DNA of 64,000 nucleotides, taken from contig NC_041691.1 in assembly GCF_900005765.1 (NCBI RefSeq), positions 1,860,001 through 1,924,000 of the forward strand, given 5' to 3'. The stretch is from Plasmodium relictum (taxonomy: Eukaryota > Apicomplexa > Aconoidasida > Haemosporida > Plasmodiidae). The notes under the pieces were generated by a model. The model saw only the letters and a list, made by a program, of their open reading frames with translations, was not told where the DNA came from and searched no databases. A program made the translations under genes and the position numbers. Below, in pieces: positions 24,077 to 33,703 of the stretch (positions within the stretch are counted from its first letter, which is position 1; the number at the start of each line of letters is the position of its first letter).

Positions 24077-25459
24077 ATGAGAATTATAATTAATATTCCT
24101 TATGATGATTCTTTATGTATTGAGTCATCCAACGTGAGAACTATAAAGAATGTTAAAGAACAAATTTCAGAATTAAAAGGTTATTTTAAGAATTTTTATT
24201 CATTATATATTTATGCTTTAATATTTTTTTGATTCATTTTTATATGCATATTTAAACTTCAAGTTATTTTTTATTATTGAATCTTGAATTTATAATTTTT
24301 TAAGAATATATATATATATATTTATCCGATGAATATTTCTTGTTTAGTATGGAATTTTTATTGTTAAAGTTTAATTTTCAATATATATTTTTTCATTTTA
24401 AAAAACTAAAATTATAGGTATCCCTTCTGAGATTCAAAAATTATATAAAAACGGACGTCAAATAGGAGATGAAGAGTTAATTGAAATAGATGAATCTGAA
24501 TTTGTAAGATAAAAAAATAGTAATATAATAGAAAAAATTAAAAAAAATTAATTAAAAAAAAAAAAAAAAGGATGAGAAATATAAATATTGAAGTATTTCT
24601 TCATATTTATAATTTTAAGTTTATAATCAAATATTTTTATTTTTTATGATGATTAAAAAAAAAATGTAAGTAGGGACATGAGAAAATTAAATATGTTCTT
24701 TTTTTTTTTTCTGAAAAAATAGATAAACAAAATAATAAATATATTTCTTCTATATAAATACATATAGTATATATAAATGCATTAATGTCGATAATAATAC
24801 AAATATATACATATGTAAATGTTTTTTGTATTAATTTTTTAAATATTAATAAATTTAGAAGTTTTATTTTTGTTTTTTATGATGAATAAAAAAAAATGTA
24901 AGTAGGGACATGAGAATATAAATATGTTCATCTTCATTTTGTCTGAAAAAATAAAAAGAAAAATTAAAAGAATAATTTAAATATTAATATAAAGAAATTA
25001 TTTTAAATTAAAATAAAAAATATATATTTTTTTTTTATATATTATGCTATATTTAAGAAATCATCCTTTTTTTTTTTTTTTCTAAATGATGTTATTATTA
25101 AAAGGAAAAAATAAAATAAAATAGAATAATTAAAAGTTAAAAATTGACTTTTTTATGTAGTAAATTAAAAATAATAATTTTAATTTTTTTTTTATTAGGC
25201 ATACGCTTTAGATTTAAATTTCGGTTTACTTGGTGGTGGAAAAAAGAAAAAGAAAAAGGTTTATAAGAAACCAAAAAAAGAAAAACATAAAAAGAAAAAA
25301 GTAAAATTGGCAGTTTTGAAGTTTTATAAGGTAGGGGATGATGGTAAAGTGTTTAGATTAAAAAGACAATGTGATAATTGTTCACCTGGAACATTAATGG
25401 CTTCTCATTTTAATAGAGATTACTGTGGTAGATGCAATCTTACAATTATGAAAAAATAA
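24077..25459 (+). CDS. RPS27a: Ubiquitin-like/40S ribosomal protein S27a (eS31) fusion, 3 exons
   Basis: Exons run 24077-24179, 24418-24503 and 25199-25459 (450 nt, 149 residues). The N-terminal 77 residues are a ubiquitin fold far from canonical ubiquitin. The fold is kept in pattern ('[20 protein letters not shown]'), the Lys48 position is Arg, and the domain ends LLGGG, where processing would release the ribosomal part. The second half is eS31: a basic '[15 protein letters not shown]' linker and a zinc ribbon CDNC...CGRC near the C-terminus. The product is a small-subunit ribosomal protein in the beak region. Intron 2 is 695 bp, far larger than the neighbouring introns, and holds two snoRNA candidates. 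Neighbours U2SURP and WBP4 are on the same strand but are separated by more than 1 kb. Confidence 0.93.
24638..24722 (+). ncRNA. Box C/D snoRNA candidate 1 (intronic)
   Basis: Lies inside RPS27a intron 2, on the sense strand. Box C ATGATGA is at 24646-24652 and box D CTGA at 24711-24714. The flanks TATTTTTT and AAAAAATA can pair as an 8-bp terminal stem. Internally, GTAAGTAGGGACA (24666-24678) is followed directly by ATGA, a plausible D' box. The segment between it and box D is mostly a T run, so a second guide is doubtful. Ribosomal protein introns are classic snoRNA hosts. No expression evidence is available here. Confidence 0.7.
24870..24956 (+). ncRNA. Box C/D snoRNA candidate 2 (intronic paralogue)
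   Basis: Second copy of the same arrangement 233 bp downstream in the same intron. Box C ATGATGA is at 24879-24885 and box D CTGA at 24943-24946, with flanking TTTTTT/AAAAAA able to pair. The GTAAGTAGGGACATGAGA core (24898-24915) is identical to copy 1. The region before box D differs (TCATCTTCATTTTGT), so this copy could carry its own second guide. The surrounding intron is not similarly conserved between the two copies, which supports selection on these segments. Confidence 0.7.
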
Positions 25460-26510
25460 ACATCTTTACATAAACATTTTTTTTTTCATTTTTTTTTTTT
25501 CTCTATTATAAGAACTTAAAAAAATTCCAAATTAAGAATGTTATAATTTAGTTATTTAAAATATTTTCTTTTTATATTTTTTATTGATTTATAAATGTGC
25601 ATTATTAAAAACAAATTAAAATAAAACAAAAATAAACGTATAAATATTAAAGGAATATTTTAGTTATATGATAATATTATAAAAAGTATACGGGCAAAAA
25701 AACTTTTTAATAATGTAGAATATTTAGCTTTAATTCTTTATATAAAAAATATATATGTGAATCTTCATATTAAAAACTTTTTTTTTTTTTATTAAATAGA
25801 ATGAAAAAAAAAAATATATTTGAAAAAAAACGAAGTTTAAAAATTTTGATATAATTTTTCAATATAATATTCAGTTCATTTTTAATAAAAAAAAAGAAAT
25901 TCATAGTGAAAAAATATTATAAATATGAAATAGGAATATATTTGGGTAAAAATATCATTTAAATTATTATAAAAAATATAAAAAAACATATTTTATGTTT
26001 TACATCTTTATATTAAAGAAAGCATTATGTTGAAAAATATTTTTATTTTTTTTTTTTTTTTTCCAGTCGTGTTGATTTTACCAAAAAAATAATGGATATA
26101 ACTCTTAAAGGTATAATTATATGAATTTATAAACTCTTAAATGAATATATTGTTTAATTTACAAGTTTTTTATACTTTTTCCTTTTTAAGAAAAAAAAAA
26201 AAAAATAAAATAAAAAGTTTAATGAAGTAAAATTATGATAAAAAAGTAATTTTAAAAATAATATAATTTTAAAAATAATATAAATTAGTAAAGGTAAAAT
26301 TAAAATAGAAAAGAATTGGAGAGAAATAAATTTATGAGCAATAGAATAAAATTGAATAGAAGATTTAAAGGGAAGAAATTTAAAAAAATAAAGACATTTT
26401 AAAAAAATTATTTAAAATAAAAAAAGTATTGAATAAGTTTACAAAAATAAATTTATATAAAATTGAGTGACTTTTTAAAAAAAAAAAAAATGAATTTTTA
26501 TTTTATATAA
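25460..26510. other. AT-rich intergenic region between RPS27a and WBP4
   Basis: 3' flank of RPS27a and 5' flank of WBP4. A short ATG at about 26093 opens six codons before a GTATAA that could be a splice donor, but no in-frame join to the WBP4 exon is needed and none is claimed. Otherwise A/T tracts only. Confidence 0.5.
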
Positions 26511-28175
26511 ATGACAGATTATTGGATAAGCACAAAGAAACATTATTGTGAAACTTGTAATTGCTGGATATCTGGACACAAGGTAAATATAAAAAACCAT
26601 GAAAAAAGTTCAAGGCATATAGAAAATTTTAAAAGATTAATTAATGAATCATTTAAAAGAAAAGAAAAAGAAACAAAAGACAAAGAATTTATTGAAAAAG
26701 AATTAAGAAAATTAGAAAATGTAGAAAAAGAATATCTTTCGACTTTAAAAAAAAATGACAAATCAACTCAATTAGATAGTTCTTTTCATTTTAATACATG
26801 TAACTCTAGTAATAAAAACTACCAAAGATGGATATTAATGATACATGAGGATACAGGATCTTTAGTCTTTTTTAATAAACTTAACAATCAAATAACTTAT
26901 GAAAAGCCAAAGGACTTTTATGAGAAATTACCTGAGTATCAAACATTTTCTGAACAAAATGGTTGGTTTAAATATTTTGATTATAATTCGAATAATTTTT
27001 ATTATTATAATATTAATAACTCTGAAATTATATGGCAATATTCGGTGAGTACAATAAATGAATTTATTAACTTTGTAAAAAAATATGAAAGTCTTTGTAA
27101 AGATAAAAACTTAAGTAACATTATAGAAAATATAAATCAAAATATTAAGTCAAATAATTTATGTAATAAAATTAATTTAAATAACAACAGTTATTACACA
27201 AATTATCCTGTAAATTTTAGCCAAAACAATAATTTTATTTTTAACAATTACAATTTATTAAACTTACAAGGAAAAATGAATTTAAATGATAATATAGAAA
27301 AAATGGAAAATAAAAAAGAAAAGGAAAAAATGCATATGATTATAAATTCCCATAAGAGCAATAGTAATAACGATATGAATAATTTAGATAACACTAATAT
27401 TAATAATAACACTGATAATATTAGCAATTATGGAAGAATAAATGGCAATTCTTCATATAACTCTTTTGATAAGAATGATGAACGTATAAGTAACTTGAAA
27501 AATAAAACAGATGATACAATTAAAAAGAATAAAGTGGAAGTGGAAAGTGAAAATTATTCTAATTTGAATGAAACAAATGTAATAAATGAAAAACATAAAA
27601 TGGATAGTAAAATATTAATTGAAGAAAAACAAATAAAAAATAATTCAGATAAGGAAAAGAAGAAAAAAATTATTGATATTAATTTGTCATCCAAAAAAGC
27701 AAATAATACATTTTCAAACTTAAATGATAAAAAGGAATATACTGAAAAAATTAAAAAAAAAAATGCGAAAAATACAAATTACGAGAATGGACATGAAGAA
27801 AAGGATGAATGTAACAAAAATGAATGTTCTGAAGCTGCAATACCAGGTGCTTGGCAAGAAGTTCGAAAGGACATAAGTACAATTTCAAATGAAAGTATTG
27901 AAGATATTTTTTATAACATCAAGTCAAATAGAGAAATAGAAGAAGAAGAAATCGCACAACTTCAGGAAAATATTCGTTATGAATATTCTACGTATAATGA
28001 ATTTTATATCAAAAAAAAAGAATTAGAAAGTGAAGATTTATATTTAAATCAAGAATTTAGGTTCGTTAAAAAGCCTATATATAAAAAAAGTATTGACAAA
28101 AATATTAATAAAAAAGTAGAGTTCGCTAAAAGAAACATTAAAATAACAAAAAATAAAAAAGGAGTTATAAAATAA
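26511..28175 (+). CDS. WBP4: WW domain-binding protein 4-like splicing factor (WBP4/FBP21)
   Basis: Single-exon protein of 554 residues. It opens with a U1C/matrin-type zinc finger: 'MTDYWISTKKHYCETCNCW' with ligands Cys13, Cys16, His30 and His36, matching the start of human WBP4 (MADYWKS..KFCDYCKCW). Two WW-type modules follow: residues about 106-135 (WILMIHEDTG...ITYEKP, the second Trp replaced by Tyr) and about 151-181 (GWFKYFDYNSN...IIWQYS, no terminal Pro). After a long Asn-rich insertion the C-terminal 'PGAWQEVRKD' and a basic tail match the conserved end of the family. WBP4 is a spliceosomal B-complex protein that binds proline-rich splicing factors. The start is fixed by the conserved zinc finger. 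Both WW modules are imperfect, so their ligand preference may differ. Confidence 0.88.
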   Translation: MTDYWISTKKHYCETCNCWISGHKVNIKNHEKSSRHIENFKRLINESFKRKEKETKDKEFIEKELRKLENVEKEYLSTLKKNDKSTQLDSSFHFNTCNSSNKNYQRWILMIHEDTGSLVFFNKLNNQITYEKPKDFYEKLPEYQTFSEQNGWFKYFDYNSNNFYYYNINNSEIIWQYSVSTINEFINFVKKYESLCKDKNLSNIIENINQNIKSNNLCNKINLNNNSYYTNYPVNFSQNNNFIFNNYNLLNLQGKMNLNDNIEKMENKKEKEKMHMIINSHKSNSNNDMNNLDNTNINNNTDNISNYGRINGNSSYNSFDKNDERISNLKNKTDDTIKKNKVEVESENYSNLNETNVINEKHKMDSKILIEEKQIKNNSDKEKKKKIIDINLSSKKANNTFSNLNDKKEYTEKIKKKNAKNTNYENGHEEKDECNKNECSEAAIPGAWQEVRKDISTISNESIEDIFYNIKSNREIEEEEIAQLQENIRYEYSTYNEFYIKKKELESEDLYLNQEFRFVKKPIYKKSIDKNINKKVEFAKRNIKITKNKKGVIK

Positions 28176-29286
28176 ATTTTTTATGCATGTACAAAAATAA
28201 TTTATAATGCATTATTTAAAATTTTCCTTAAAGAACATTTATATTTACTGTTCTATTTTTATTTAATTAAAGACAACCAGTATATTGATAAAATTTTATT
28301 TTTGAAATTACTTTTTAGTTTCTCCTTGAAGTTAAAAGTGAATTTTCATATATATTATTTTTTTTTTTTTTAATTACAATTATTAAAATATGATTTTTTC
28401 TTTTATATATTTTATTATATATTTTTTTTTCTTTTTTTTTCGTATTCTATATATATTAACCCTAACTTTTTTAATTACATTTTTATATTTTTGGTTATGA
28501 AAAACATTATTTATTAAACTTTAAAAAAAAATGAAAATTCCTATTTAATAAAAAGCAGGTATGCTTTTCTTTTATATTTATACTTTCTAATTACTTGCAG
28601 AAAGAAATATAAAAAATAATAAAAACGTTTTATAAAAAAAAAAATAGTGTGTATGAAAATTATTAAAAAAAAAAAATTATTTAAAAAAGTAATAAAAAAA
28701 TTCTTACCAAAGGGTAATAAAAATATTATTTATAAAATTTGGATACGTAAAATTAAAGTCATTATATATAAATACACATCAAAAATAAAATTAATATGGA
28801 GATATATTTAAAAGTTCAAAAGAAATTTATATATAAATATAATTAAAATTGCAATAAAAATATTTATAAAAATAATAAAAGTTCTACTAAAAAAAAAAAA
28901 ATTTTTTTTAATCTATTAAAAAAAAAAAAAAATTAAATAATAAAGTGTTAAATAAAAATTAAACAATTTAAATGAAAATAATTGAAAAAAAAAAAATTAT
29001 ATTTAATATATATAAAACTAACACTTAATTAGAAGTTTTCATTAAAGTAAATTAAAAAAAAAAGATAAAAAAGAAAAAATACAATGATACATAGAAAACC
29101 CCTTAAAAAAAATTAATATATCTATATTTAAAAATTGTATAAATAGTTTTTTCTTTTTTTTAATAATTATTGATATATTTTTTATGTTATAAAAATTTTA
29201 TTTTAATTTTTTTTTATTTAATTATTTATTATTATTTTCCTATTTTAATTTTTTGTACATTTATTATATGAATATATTTTTTAAAA
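28176..29286. other. AT-rich intergenic region between WBP4 and RPN6
   Basis: Contains 'ttaaccctaactttt' at about 28457-28471, a chance telomere-like heptamer, and otherwise poly-A/poly-T tracts. No gene seen. Carries the RPN6 promoter and 5' UTR. Confidence 0.55.
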
Positions 29287-31128
29287 ATGGAAAATTATGA
29301 AGAAATAGAAAAAGCCTATAAAGAAATAGAGGACGAAATAATAAAAACAGTTGATACTTTAAGTGGGTGCAATTATATGAAGATAAAGGATGAAATAATT
29401 ATGCCACATATGAGTGAGGATTTAATTAACAAGATAATATTATTAAATAAATACATTAATGATAACAGTGACTTAGAAGCATTTGAAAAAAGAGTAACAA
29501 ATGAAAAAGTTATGCAAATAAACGATAAATTAATATATTTATTGTGTGATTATTACATTAATAAAAAGGAAATTGATAATTTAATAAATTTTACAACTAG
29601 TAACGAAAATTATTTTAACGTATTACCTCAAGCAAAAACAGCTAAATTAATAAAGAATATTGTAGAAAAAATATCGAAAAAAATTCGTAATATAAGTACA
29701 TTATATATAATTTTCAAAAAATACATGAATTGGGCATATGAAAAGAAGAGAAATTTTTTGAGGTGTCGTATAGAGGTAAAAATAATTATACTATATATAT
29801 TAAAACAAAAATATAAAACAGCTTTGAGCTTAATTGAAAGATTACTAAAAGAAGTAAAAAAAGTAGATGATAAGACATTATTACTAGAGTTATATATTGT
29901 AGAAACAAAAATTTATATGCTATTAAAAAATTCTACAAAAATGAAAGCATCTTTAACTTTTGCAAAAAATATTGCTAATACAATAAACACAGCAATTTAT
30001 ATAAATAGTGAAATAGACTTGTTGTCAGGTATATTATTTATATACGAAAAAGATTACAAAAGTGCGTTTATATATTTGTATGAATGCTATGAAACATTAT
30101 ACACATATATATATAATAGTCATAATAACACACTTGATTTTTTAAGTAAAAAACACAATGATTTTTATTCTGTCATTATTCATAATATTATTAATACAAG
30201 TACTATATCATCTCAAAATAAAACAAAAAGCATAAGCCAAATTAGCCCTTTTCTATTATCTTTTTATACATTTTATGAGTATTATGATAGTAGTAACAGC
30301 ATTTTAAATTTAGATGAAATGAACATATGTTCTAGTAACATCAATTTAATATATAGTGATATGATATGTAAAATTAGCTCAAGTTACCAAGAGTTGGATG
30401 AAGAAAAAGTATATTGTATTACTAATCCAATTGAATTAAATTATGAATTAATTCAAAAATTAACAATAGATAGCTACGGTAATTTGTTGGAATCCAAATC
30501 AGGAAATAATCAAACCCCTGTTTTTATCTTTCCAGAAAATAATAAAATTAGTGGAAACTTTGGTTTAAATTTAAATATAGAAAATTTAAAAATTATTGTT
30601 CCTTTGAAATATATGCTATTATGTAAGATATTGGAAGAGAATAACAGAAAAGAAATAAATAATATTTTATGTGAAAATAACAAGTTAAATTATATACCTA
30701 ACAAAGAAATTCAAATACTGTTAGATATATCAAAATGCTATGAGAATAGATCATTAGATGTATTTGAGAAAATAATTAAAACAAACATATTCCTTATCAA
30801 TATTGATAAAGTTATATATAATTATCTAAAAGAGCTATACGAATTATTACTTGAAAAAAATATTTTAAAAATTATAGAAGCATATAGCTGTATTGATTTA
30901 AATTACATAGGTCAAAAATTGAATTTAGACGTTACAAAAATTATATCTAAGTTGTCAGAAATGATATTAGATAAAAAATTAAATGCAACATTAGATCAAA
31001 ATATAGGTATTTTGATTTTGTATGATGATATGCCTGAAACTAAGATGTATCAAAATGTTTTAGAAATAATAAATAATCTAACAGAATCAGTAGATATTCT
31101 ATATCAAAAAGCACAATTAACTATATAA
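29287..31128 (+). CDS. RPN6: 26S proteasome regulatory subunit RPN6 (PSMD11)
   Basis: Single-exon protein of 613 residues. It is a lid subunit of the 19S regulatory particle, bridging lid and core and stabilising the assembled proteasome. Residues about 160-270 form the alpha-solenoid with the signature 'LLKEVKKVDDKTLLLELYIV' (human NLLKELKKLDDKALLVEVQL). The C-terminal PCI domain ends 'SKLSEMILDKKLNATLDQN', followed by the coiled tail 'VDILYQKAQLTI'. A hydrophilic Ser/Asn-rich insertion at about residues 280-440 makes it much longer than the human protein (422 residues), which is usual for Plasmodium. It lies on the same strand as WBP4, with the next gene convergent. The start is the first ATG after an A/T leader and matches the family's N-terminal position. 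Confidence 0.93.
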   Translation: MENYEEIEKAYKEIEDEIIKTVDTLSGCNYMKIKDEIIMPHMSEDLINKIILLNKYINDNSDLEAFEKRVTNEKVMQINDKLIYLLCDYYINKKEIDNLINFTTSNENYFNVLPQAKTAKLIKNIVEKISKKIRNISTLYIIFKKYMNWAYEKKRNFLRCRIEVKIIILYILKQKYKTALSLIERLLKEVKKVDDKTLLLELYIVETKIYMLLKNSTKMKASLTFAKNIANTINTAIYINSEIDLLSGILFIYEKDYKSAFIYLYECYETLYTYIYNSHNNTLDFLSKKHNDFYSVIIHNIINTSTISSQNKTKSISQISPFLLSFYTFYEYYDSSNSILNLDEMNICSSNINLIYSDMICKISSSYQELDEEKVYCITNPIELNYELIQKLTIDSYGNLLESKSGNNQTPVFIFPENNKISGNFGLNLNIENLKIIVPLKYMLLCKILEENNRKEINNILCENNKLNYIPNKEIQILLDISKCYENRSLDVFEKIIKTNIFLINIDKVIYNYLKELYELLLEKNILKIIEAYSCIDLNYIGQKLNLDVTKIISKLSEMILDKKLNATLDQNIGILILYDDMPETKMYQNVLEIINNLTESVDILYQKAQLTI

Positions 31129-31728
31129 AAGGAAAATTTGTTATTTAAAAAAGGGAAATAAAATTTTTTTTTTCCTTATTAAATAAATCTTCAACTCCTA
31201 GTTTCAAAAAAATTTAACAGAAATTATAATACTATTAAAAAATTTTTATTCACACTTTTTATTTGGAAAATTTTATATTTTTGAGAATTTTTGAAATTTA
31301 TAATTTTTTTGCTATGCATTTTGTGTATAATTTTTGTTAAATGAATTTTAATGATTTTTTTGCAATGTATAATTTTTTTTTCCTATTTTTTATAAAAAAA
31401 AATTTTCTAAGCTTTTATTCTTGTTGTATATTATACATGTAAAATTTTATGCTAATTTTTACCTATATATATATAATGCAAACTTAAATATCTTAGTATT
31501 TTTTAAAAACTTTTTTTTTTTTTTAAATTGTTGCAATAAAGCATGTTTAATAATCCCCTTTATACTAAAAAACAAGTTGTAAAATAGAAAATAAAAAATA
31601 AAAAAAAAAAGGAAAGTTTGGGAATATAAAATTAAATATAGAAAAAAAAAAAAAAATGTATATGTAAAACAGAAATATTATATAATATAGATAAAAAAAT
31701 ATTATGCAAATATATATCAAGCATTTTA
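31129..31728. other. Convergent 3' intergenic region
   Basis: Shared 3' flank of RPN6 (+) and the 187-residue gene (-). T-rich and A-rich tracts. No coding frame or RNA candidate seen. Confidence 0.6.
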
Positions 31729-32292
31729 TTATTCCAAAAACCAAAACATTGGACCTTCTCCTTTTGATCCATCTGTTCTTTTAGGCATCCATGGGAAAGA
31801 AGTAGATTTATTTTTTATTATATAATTACTACCATAAATGCACATAGAACAATAAAATATAACAAATGACCACAAGAACCAAACGATAGAAGTTTCTAAT
31901 TTGTTTGCATCTTTCATTTGTTCAATATCTGGTACAATTCTTTGTGGTTGTTTTTGTTTTAGTCTATTATATAAAATTAATCGAAAAACATCTGTTCTTT
32001 CTGGACCATGAAAACCAGTACCTCTTATTTTATTTTTTTTTAAATTGTTTGAATTTAAATCATCAATTGTTATTATTTGACCATGATTTACATTGTTTAA
32101 ATAACTTAATACATCTTCATTATCTTCATATAAATTAGCTGTCACTGCTTTTGTTTTCTCTACTGGTCTTATAATATTTAATAAATTTGTTGGAGCTATG
32201 TATTTCCACTGATTAAAATCATGCCATTTTCCTAAATATATATGATTACCACCTAATTTTCTTTTCGTTAAATTTAAAAAACCTGATGGCAT
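31729..32292 (-). CDS. Small single-span membrane protein, probably mitochondrial (187 aa)
   Basis: Protein of 187 residues with unusually little low-complexity sequence for this genome, which suggests strong constraint. The N-terminal two thirds are soluble and end in 'GTGFHGPERTDVFRLILYN'. One transmembrane helix lies at about residues 133-155 ('SIVWFLWSFVIFYCSMCIYG'), followed by a short Trp/Pro-rich tail ending 'GEGPMFWFLE'. The size and single C-terminal span resemble nuclear-encoded supernumerary subunits of respiratory complexes. From memory of the P. falciparum locus between PUS10 and RPN6, it may be one of the apicomplexan-specific cytochrome c oxidase subunits, but I cannot confirm this. 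No cleavable presequence is obvious. It is read convergently with RPN6, and PUS10 is next on the same strand. Confidence 0.75.
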   Translation of the reverse strand: MPSGFLNLTKRKLGGNHIYLGKWHDFNQWKYIAPTNLLNIIRPVEKTKAVTANLYEDNEDVLSYLNNVNHGQIITIDDLNSNNLKKNKIRGTGFHGPERTDVFRLILYNRLKQKQPQRIVPDIEQMKDANKLETSIVWFLWSFVIFYCSMCIYGSNYIIKNKSTSFPWMPKRTDGSKGEGPMFWFLE

Positions 32293-33703
32293 TTTTACTC
32301 AAAATATAATTTTACTTCCTAAATATAATTTTGTTTTTTTAAATTTTATGCAAAAATATTCACTCTATATTTGTTCATGAAATTTTCTAAAAAAAATTTA
32401 CTTCAATATATTGTTCTTCACAAATAGTTAATATTTTTATTCTCTTATTTGTAAAAAAATATATAAAATTTCAAACCATTATATTCCTTTATCTTGGTAT
32501 TAAAATATTTTTACTTTTGTGTACTTTTCAATAGAGGCTTAAACTCTTTACCATACTTCTTATTAAACATAAAATTAATGCAATAAAAATATAGATAATT
32601 TTTTTTAAATCAAAAATATAAAAGTTTACCTTTTAAAAAATAAAAAGTATTTAATATATTCTTAGTAATCTTAATTTTTTTTTTTTGTTCTTAAGAAAAA
32701 AAAAGAAAAAAATAATCTTTATTAAAAAAATTAAAATATTTTTTTAAATCTATATGAATTAAAGATATTCCTATTACACTGTTATTCATACTTTGTCAAA
32801 AAAAAAAAAAAAAATTCATTAAAATATTTTTTGAGATTTATTGTTCTTTAAATTATTTAATTTTTTTTTTTTTATTTATATATATTTCTTGAAAAATTAT
32901 ATAATTCATATATAAATTTAAGTTTCTTCTAATTAAAATAAAATTTTATTTTATTAGTAAATAGAATTTTTAAAAGTTATATCTAAAAAAAAAAAAAAAA
33001 ATCATATATATATGAAATTGTATTGTTTTTCCTAAATGATATATTAATACGTGTGCTATAAAAAGAAATTTTACAAATAAAACATTACCTTAATTAAATT
33101 TATTTTTTTTTACTTTTATTTATTTTAATCATTTTATAAAAACATAGAAACAATAATCACAATAATAAAATGAAACTATTAAAAATATATGATTTTTTTT
33201 TTTTTAATAAAATAAAAAAAAAATTATTCATTGACGAATATTCAATAATTTTAAACATACATAATTTTTTATCTCTTAAAATTAAAACAATATGAAAAAA
33301 GTTTTGATTTGAAATTAAAAATTTAATATAATAGAATTAAATAATATTATTTTAAAATGTATGCACAAATTAGACGGATTTTGATAGAATAAATTAGGAA
33401 GAATTTATAACAAAACATAAAATTTTAACCATTTAAAAAGAAATAGTAGATTTTTATAAAAGTTTTAAAAGTTTAATAAATAAAAAAAATAAAAACTAAA
33501 AATATTATTCAAAATGAGTTTTTATAATTTTTTTTTTTAAATATCTCAATAGGCACAAAAATAAAATTAACTAAAAATCATATTCATATTATAAAAAGAT
33601 ATATTTTGTATGAATATTTTTATAAAATTAATTATATTTATATATATATATCAAAGAATAAATTGTTATATAGAATGTATAGAAAAATTATTTGAATTTA
33701 ATT
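32293..33703. other. AT-rich intergenic region
   Basis: About 1.4 kb between the 187-residue gene and the 3' end of PUS10, both minus strand. Only A/T tracts and scattered short frames. Holds the promoter of the 187-residue gene. Confidence 0.6.

Noticed and set aside
26093-26111. Short ATG frame ending in a possible GTATAA donor upstream of WBP4
   Set aside because: The conserved zinc finger starts at the Met at 26511, so no upstream coding exon is needed; it may be a short upstream frame in the leader.
28457-28471. CCCTAA-like telomere heptamer
   Set aside because: A single chance occurrence inside core DNA; no tandem repetition.
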